Of a stretch of DNA of 64,000 bases, positions 57,782 through 64,000 are shown piece by piece. The DNA comes from Neurospora tetraspora. Its lineage: Eukaryota > Ascomycota > Sordariomycetes > Sordariales > Sordariaceae. The notes under the pieces are model-generated. The model saw only the letters and a list, made by a program, of their open reading frames with translations, was not told the origin of the DNA and ran no database searches. The DNA is taken from positions 1,612,001-1,676,000 of the forward strand of contig NW_026944390.1 of assembly GCF_033439725.1 (NCBI RefSeq), written 5' to 3'. Position numbers and translations under genes: made by a program. Numbering within the stretch: position 1 is the first letter of the stretch; the number at the start of each line of letters is the position of its first letter.

Positions 57782-60700
57782 TTAGCCACCAAGACCCAAA
57801 AGACCACCGTTCTTCTTCTTGCCGGCTCCTGTCAAACTCTTGGTAACGGAACCAAGACCGAGACCCTCAAGGACGCGGTTGAGACCAAGTGTTCCCAAGA
57901 GGCCATCAACGAGACCACCAAGACCAAGGCCGCCCAGCTGCAAACCTCTGTTAGCACCATTCGCCAGAGCAAGGAAATGACGGGTAGAGATATGAAGACC
58001 TACCAATCTACCAACGAGGTTGAGAACACCACTCAGGAGCAAGCCAACAGCAGCCAGGATCTGGAAGAGTGGCTCGTTGAGAAGACCCCAGAGAGGGTTG
58101 AGCTCCTTCTTCGCATGAGGCATGTCTTCGAGCTTCTTCTTGGCGTTTTCGATGCACTGAGTAACGTCACCAGTGAGGTCCTTGAGGACTTCGGCCAAGT
58201 GGTACTCCTCGGGCGAGGCCTCGCGCGAGGCAGTCTTGTGCTTAGCGTTGGCTGCGATGCGGCCATCAGGGTCGAGACCCTTGATGATGCCCTTGGCCTC
58301 GGTGAGGATGCGACCACCCTCCTCGATCAAGGGCTTAACCTCCCTGACGAGCGCCTCTTCGTCACGCTCATCCTCGGGAGTGCGTTCGGCCTTGTCGATT
58401 TTCTGTTGTTGAAGAGTAGTTAGTCAGTGACTGCTAGGTAAGTGGTTAGAAAGCAAATGGAACAAACTCACCTCGGTGATCATCTTGCAGAGAGGACGAA
58501 TCTTGTCGAGACACTGCTCGATGCAGACACTCATCTGGAGGGCCAGCTTCTTGTCCTTCTCGGCAGTCTCCCTCTTCTCCTTTTCCTCGGGCGACTCCTC
58601 GGCTCTGATGTCCTCGAGGAGGGTGCAGTGGCCGATGACAGTGCCCTTGTAGTCGACAACGTCTCCGTCGTCGTCAATCTCCTTACCAGAGCAAGCTTGC
58701 GGGTCGCCAGAGGTCAACTTGCCGATGATGTTGCCGTCTTCGTCGACAACGTTGCCCTCGCGGTTGACCTTGCGACCAGACATGGGGTTCTTCTTCCTCT
58801 CAACCTCCTCGGGCGTCCAGCGCTCAGCATGGCCGAGGACGTTGCCGTTCTTGTCGAGGACATCACCATCGTCATCGACAGGACGACCAAAGAGCACCTT
58901 AGGGTCGCCATTGACGAGACGGCCGACGATATCACCACCAGGAGTGACGATGGTTCCATCCTTGGCAACGGTGCAGCCCTCAAGCTCAGAGAAGGGACCC
59001 TCCTTCATGCCCTCGCGCTCGCCTTCGGGGACAAGCTCGGCCTTGCCGAGAATATCACCACTCTCACTGAGGATGTTGCCGTTCTTATCGCACATGCGAC
59101 CAACCATCCTCTTCACATTACCCTCCACCACACGACCATAAATGACTCCCGAGCCATCAACCACGTTGCCCGCCTTGTTGACCCTCTTCCCAGCCAAAAT
59201 GCTCTTATCCACCTCGGGCTCGGGCTCAGGCTCCTCCTCGGGCTCCGGCTCCCAGCGCTCCGCGCGTCCAATTACATTACCGGCCTTATCCATAATATCG
59301 CCATCCGCATCGACGCTCTTGCCTCTCAACATCTTCAAATCGCCCTCGATAACTTTACCAACCCACTCCCCATTGCTGACCACCATCCCGTTTCCATCCA
59401 CCACGGCATCGGGGAAGCTCTCAAAGGGCGCCGGCTCCTTCAGCATGTCCTCCCGCTCGCTATCGGAAATTGGTTCGGCCTTGCCAATCACTTTCCCGTT
59501 GTCGGACCAGATATCTCCGTTCTCGTCGACCCTCTTGCCGACGAGGTACTTCAGGATACCTGACACGACGCGCCCAAGGATCTTGCCATCGGAATCGATG
59601 ACGTTGCCGCCCTTGTTGACTTTGCCGTTCTTGAGCACCGAGAAGTCGAGCTCCTCAGCGACGGTGACGGACTCGCCCGTGGGGGCACCCTCACCGGTTT
59701 GGACGGTTTCGCCGGTTTGGGTTGGCGCGGTGGCGGTGCGGGTGCCGTAGTCGTAGGTGGTGGTTCCCGTGCCGGTGTACTGGTCCGTGCCGGAGATTTC
59801 GTCCGATGGATGGGACGGCTGGGTTGGCGCGGTGGCGGTGCGGGAGCCGTAGTCGTAGGTGGTGGTTCCCGTTCCGGTGCCAGTTTGCGTGGCCGTCTGC
59901 TCGGTTCCGGTCGCGGAGCCGGAGTCCTCGCCCGTGTACGTGGTCGGCGCCTCTTGGGACTTGTTTTGCGACTCGTCGAAGGTAACGGAGCGAGCGTATT
60001 GCTGCTCGCCGGAAACTCCGCCGCTGGGGTGGGAAGTTCCGGTCTGCGAAGTGCCGGTCTGCTGCGCTTGAGAGTCGGGAGCGGTAGCGGTGTACTCGCT
60101 GGGAGCAGTCTTGGTCTCGGTGGCGGTACCCTCCTCCCCCTCTTCTTGGACGGTGTACTGATGAGAACCGGAAATCTCATCGCTGGGGTGCGAAGCCTTT
60201 TCCTGCAACTGTGACTGCGCCTCGGAAGTGCCAGTCTTGCCCGACTTCTTGGTTGCGCCAGTCATGGTGCTTCCGGCCGTCAGACCGTCCTTGGCCGACT
60301 GGAGGAAGGACTCGCGCGCTTCTTCCGTGGGCTGGTCCTCCGAGGCCTTGTCAAGTGCCTCCTTGGCTTGCTCGGTGAGCAACGAAGTCTTGCCGCTGGT
60401 TTCAGACTCGTTGACAGTAGAGCGCTCCTCAGCCTTGCCCTCCCCAGTCTCAGTAGGGGGGATGGCGGAAGCAACCTCATCTTGGCCCTCAGCAGTCTGA
60501 GTCTGAGCTTTCGACTCCGTCTCCTCAGTCTCATCATCACCGACATCAAAATCCGCCGGCTCCCTTGACTGAGCCTCCAGCTCCGTATTCGCATCATCAC
60601 CTTCCCTTTCCACCTTCTCAAAATCATCACTGGAAGGCTTCTCATCTCCCTCCTTGTCCTTCATCTGGATCTCCCCCGACTCCTCTTCAATCCCCTCGAG

Positions 60701-60901
60701 GTGCTGGTCATCGCCCCGCTTTTCATGGGTATATTCACCACCCTCAGCGGACGATTCGGCCTCATGGGAGTAGGACCCTTCATCGCCGGCCTGGGCGGAG
60801 CGAGGAGCAGAAGGGTCAGCTTGAGAGGTGGTGTCGGCTGTTTTGGCGCCCTTGGGCTGCTGAGCGCCGGGAGGGAGTGTTTTCTTGGCGATGTCGCTCA
60901 T
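57782..60901 (-). CDS. LEA-like protein with DUF3659 repeats
   Basis: Exons 60901-58472, 58402-58004 and 57937-57782 give 994 residues. Intron 2 (58003-57938, 66 bp) keeps an open frame when retained, but has GTAGGT, TGCTAAC and TTTGCAG, so I remove it. The first 400 residues are Glu/Ser/Thr/Gln/Gly-rich and disordered, with repeated HPSDEISG-QY motifs. Residues about 420-760 hold five tandem repeats of the type GKVNKGGNVIDSDGKILGRV / GKRVDENGDI, the DUF3659 pattern of fungal LEA-domain proteins. A helical charged stretch follows, then a C-terminal hydrophobic Gly/Leu-rich tail (LGGLGLGGLVDGLLG). LEA-like proteins are linked to desiccation or stress protection; no enzyme activity is expected. 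Antisense frames here are shadows. Confidence 0.88.
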
Positions 60902-63726
60902 GTTGTATAGTTGTGGTATGTTGAGTGTTGTGGGGGTGGGGGGGGGGATAAAATTAGGTTGTGACCATGCGGGTTATAAGGTATGTCTTATGAAGTGCAA
61001 TAGTGGTTGCAACTATTGATATTGTAATGGGTAAGGTAACGTTTGTTGTTGATCAAGTGTTTGTGAAGCTATTCTAAGATTCAGATATCCCAAACAACGG
61101 AACTACGAGTCGGTATTTGAACCCTTTATGCTTCTCTTCTCGTCCCTTACTTCCTGCGTCAGTATGTGATGCGTTCAATCGAAAAGCTGGGTTTGCGATA
61201 TTCTGGACGTCATTGCGGTTTAACGAGTTACGTCACGGAACAGTCTTTTGGGTTTCGAAGTGTTTGTTGAGTCAGGTTCCTAGTCCTTTCCCCTCTTGTT
61301 CCTTCCCTACCTCACACTACACAGTACCTCCCCGGTTTACATTCAGGTAAAGGCAGGCACTATCCCTCCACACGCATTCACTTTTGTGAGCCACTCGGGA
61401 GCGTCGCAGGATATGTGAACGCCACTTCCAACATCCAAGTGCCCATCAAGTGTCAAGTGCCGTGGAAGGTGGTGTTGGTGGTGGACGAAACACCCAATGA
61501 GATAACTCCAATGGCTGTGATGTAGGTACGGCATCGCTCGCGAAAGGCTCAAAGCTCAGGCAACAATTGCAAGCCAAGGAAGGACATGGATGGCTCGAGC
61601 GAGCAAGAAAAGCATCATCAGAGAAGCATCATTCATGGCGTGGTTGGAAAGAACGATAGTCAGGTGGATAGGAAGTTGCCTCCTTCCTTCGAAAGCAAGG
61701 CTGGTCTCGGCAACGGTGGTCGTTCCTGCCTATCGACCTTCTACGAAAGGAAACTGAAGGCATAAGGGCAAGGGTAAGACCGTATGAAACGCGAGAACGT
61801 AACTTCTTTTGCTGTGGGGTGTGTCCAGATCGGACGAGGAAGGCGAGATGATCACTGGACTGCACTGGAGGGATCGTTTTTCTTCCGAGATGTCGATGAA
61901 GTTTGTACTTGGACAGTGTTGTAAGGAAAGAACCACCGAAGCGGCCTCGCATGACAGGACATGGTCTAACCGCGCCGCGGCGTACATGGAATGACTTCAT
62001 CGGCTACCTCTAGGTATGTTTTGTCCAACCTATCTTCGCAATTGATCCTTACTCTACCTTCATGAAGCCGACGAAACGGATTTGTCCCTTTGTGTTTTCA
62101 TTCATGGCATTTTCCTCATTCCCCCCTTCTTCAATATCAATGAGAGATGATCGAGATGGCTAAACAGATAGAAAGAAAAAGGCCATGACGGACGGGATGA
62201 CGGTGGGGAGCCACAATGCAACATGCACCTCCCGCATATACACCTAGATACCGGTACTTGGGGAAATGCCCGGGATGAACCATGTCGTTGAGGATATCAG
62301 CGGCTTGTGGGTTAGAGAGTTCATGGAAAACCATCCTAGGACTCTCATTGGATCATTTCATGAATAACGGGTTGAACTGCTGCCGCCGAGTATCGTCGAG
62401 TTACGGCTATACACCATCATCATCATCACTTCCCTAGACGGCAGGTCAGTTTCCTCGAGGCCGGTTTCACATAAAGTGTGGCTTGGGAGCTCTTCTATCA
62501 TTGTGGCAAAGTTGAAGCTTGTTTATACTAGCTCTAGCTCTGTCAAGCTGCGGCGTAACGGCGATTATCCCGTCGTTGCCGTTGAACAGGTTGAGACAAC
62601 ACTAGCAAGCTGAAGGTGAAGTGAGGTGGTAACCTTAATTTCGGAGAATTAGTGTTAGTGGTTTTGATATCTCCACGCCCTCCACGTTTTCTTTAGTCCT
62701 GCCAAGGTTCCAGTCCCACGTTTTCTTCTTTCTTCCGTCCGTATTTTCAGGTACTTTATCCTGTTTACGTTTAGCTCCCGCTTTTCTTCGCCCCCGTCAC
62801 CATCCATCGTCTTTCTGACGGTCTTACCCACTAGTGTAGACTAACATCGCGAGGCGCGGGATGTTACACAAATAGAAGTCATGTCCGTTGGTCCACCCCG
62901 AAACTCTTTGAACCCCAAAGCCCTTTCGCAAGGCTCGTAAGAAGATCGACATATTATCGTACCATCGTACCATTCCCCAGTTATAAGATGACATCATAAC
63001 TTGTTTCATCATGGTAATGCCAACAAAAGGTGAGGTGGGTGGAGGTGACATGACGTTAAGCTACCTGCCTCTACGCTAGAGATACCCGTGGTAACCTAAC
63101 CGCGTGTACCTCTATGCTGCCATGGTACGTTGAATGTTTCTAGTTCTCTTCCAGAAAACCGGATTTCTCCAGGGTCGTCCAGTTGGCCGAACGGGGTATG
63201 GGGTGTGTGGGTTGTGGTTGGTGGGAAAAGGTGGCTTACGGAGGGGGGAGGGCGAGACTTCTTCAAAAACTTGGTCTCGCTTCCCTTCTTTTCTTGCTCC
63301 AGGCTTTTTGCCCTACACGATCTGATCTTGAATTCCATGTCTTGGCTTTTTTACCGGTCTCACGAGGGTCCAACTTTCGAACGGAGTTTCCCTCGCGCTC
63401 TCACCGTGGCAGAGCGGGCGCTTTCTCTCTTTCTGGAAGGAGATCTGGTGATGCTGGAAGGGGAATGTCCGTCGTCGTTTCCCTGGTCCCACTTGTAAAT
63501 ACTATTTTTACGTGTTTTTTCTTCCCCCGTTTTCTGAAGGTTAGGACGGACTGACAATACTGTATCTATGCGTACTGGTACTGGTAATGAACTGGTCCCT
63601 TTTTTTCCTGTCCGGAATTTACATCTTCTTTCCTGGCACAAATATTACTTTCCATCTTTGAAACTCCCAAAACGCCTGCTCCGAGTTTCCCTTCCATGCT
63701 CAAAATACGTTCTTTCAATGCTTGGC
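60902..63726. other. 2.8 kb region without a convincing gene
   Basis: This holds the LEA-like gene promoter (a TGAGTCA word lies at about 61268) and the 3' flank of the gene at the right edge. ORFs here are short and without domain character. No RNA gene was recognised. Confidence 0.35.
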
Positions 63727-64000
63727 TCAAGAAAACGAAATATTCGGCTTCAACTGCTGCCCATTCCCAAACACAGTGGGAATCCGAATCGTCAACTGAA
63801 TCCCCTCCGTCGTGGACTTGACATCCAGAAAGATATCCGACGGGCTCTCTCCCGGATTCTCCTTTCTCCACGCAGCTGCGTTTGCCCTCCTCTCTTCTTC
63901 CGTTCTTCTTGGCGGTCTTGATTGTTCCCGCTGTGGCTCCTCCCCAGGAGCCTCCTCCTCATCCTCCTCAGCCTTCTCATACTGCGGCGCAGGTATCCCC
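63727..64000 (-). CDS. 3' end of an unidentified gene (partial, runs off the window)
   Basis: A minus-strand frame enters at the right edge and runs 90 codons to TGA at 63729-63727, with no ATG inside the window. The first 45 residues are charged (Glu/Arg-rich). The last part, including NAAAWRKENPGESPSDIFLD and ending NISFS, looks like the end of a folded domain. The overlapping frames that start at ATGs inside it are less protein-like. The family is not recognised. Confidence 0.6.
   Translation of the reverse strand, partial: GIPAPQYEKAEEDEEEAPGEEPQREQSRPPRRTEEERRANAAAWRKENPGESPSDIFLDVKSTTEGIQLTIRIPTVFGNGQQLKPNISFS

Noticed and set aside
58442-59563. 373-codon plus-strand frame over the LEA-like gene
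   Set aside because: Antisense shadow of a repetitive, biased coding region; no independent start, splice or domain evidence.

Overview
The window is nuclear DNA of a filamentous ascomycete, almost certainly Neurospora (N. crassa or a close relative). The signs are short 55-150 bp introns with GTRNGT donors and CTAAC branch points, compact normal-GC genes, and two sharply bounded AT-rich blocks of dead transposons whose stop codons have the CpA-to-TpA form of repeat-induced point mutation (RIP). A cystathionine beta-lyase of the met-2 type and an acetolactate synthase lie about 27 kb apart. No rRNA, tRNA, CRISPR array or bacterial-type operon was seen.

Layout. 0-19 kb is gene-dense: a small disordered protein; an unknown membrane protein; ppm1 (PP2A leucine carboxyl methyltransferase); spt3 (SAGA subunit) split by a 2.7 kb intron that holds its own long ORF; ist1 (ESCRT-III regulator); a CCHC zinc-knuckle/RS protein; the AP-2 sigma subunit; and msp1 (mitochondrial AAA extractase). 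19.1-22.9 kb is a RIP-mutated DNA transposon with long TIRs, TA target duplication and pogo/Fot1-like remnants, itself interrupted by a solo LTR. met-2 follows at 24.5 kb, then 5.8 kb with no convincing gene. 31.7-37.7 kb is a complete but RIP-killed Ty1/copia-type retrotransposon with a second solo LTR of the same family as the first nested inside it; all three retroelement insertions keep 5-bp target duplications. 40-54 kb is gene-rich again: a Serinc/TMS1 protein, an MFS transporter, the monopolin subunit Pcs1/Csm1, a small metallothionein-like protein, a 193-bp-arm inverted repeat, and acetolactate synthase. 56-61 kb holds a GIY-YIG-type protein with acidic repeats and a large LEA/DUF3659 repeat protein. 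The last 270 bases are the 3' end of an unidentified minus-strand gene.

The genes do not form one pathway. They are typical dispersed fungal housekeeping genes (methionine and branched-chain amino acid synthesis, membrane trafficking, chromatin, mitochondrial quality control) plus a few lineage-specific proteins. The least ordinary items are the nested ORF in the spt3 intron, the GIY-YIG protein whose 3' end abuts a dispersed repeat, the long hairpin at 50.3-50.7 kb, the metallothionein-like protein, and the layered, datable transposon nests.

All exon boundaries were set by eye from splice motifs, frame continuity and family knowledge; no search or alignment software was run.
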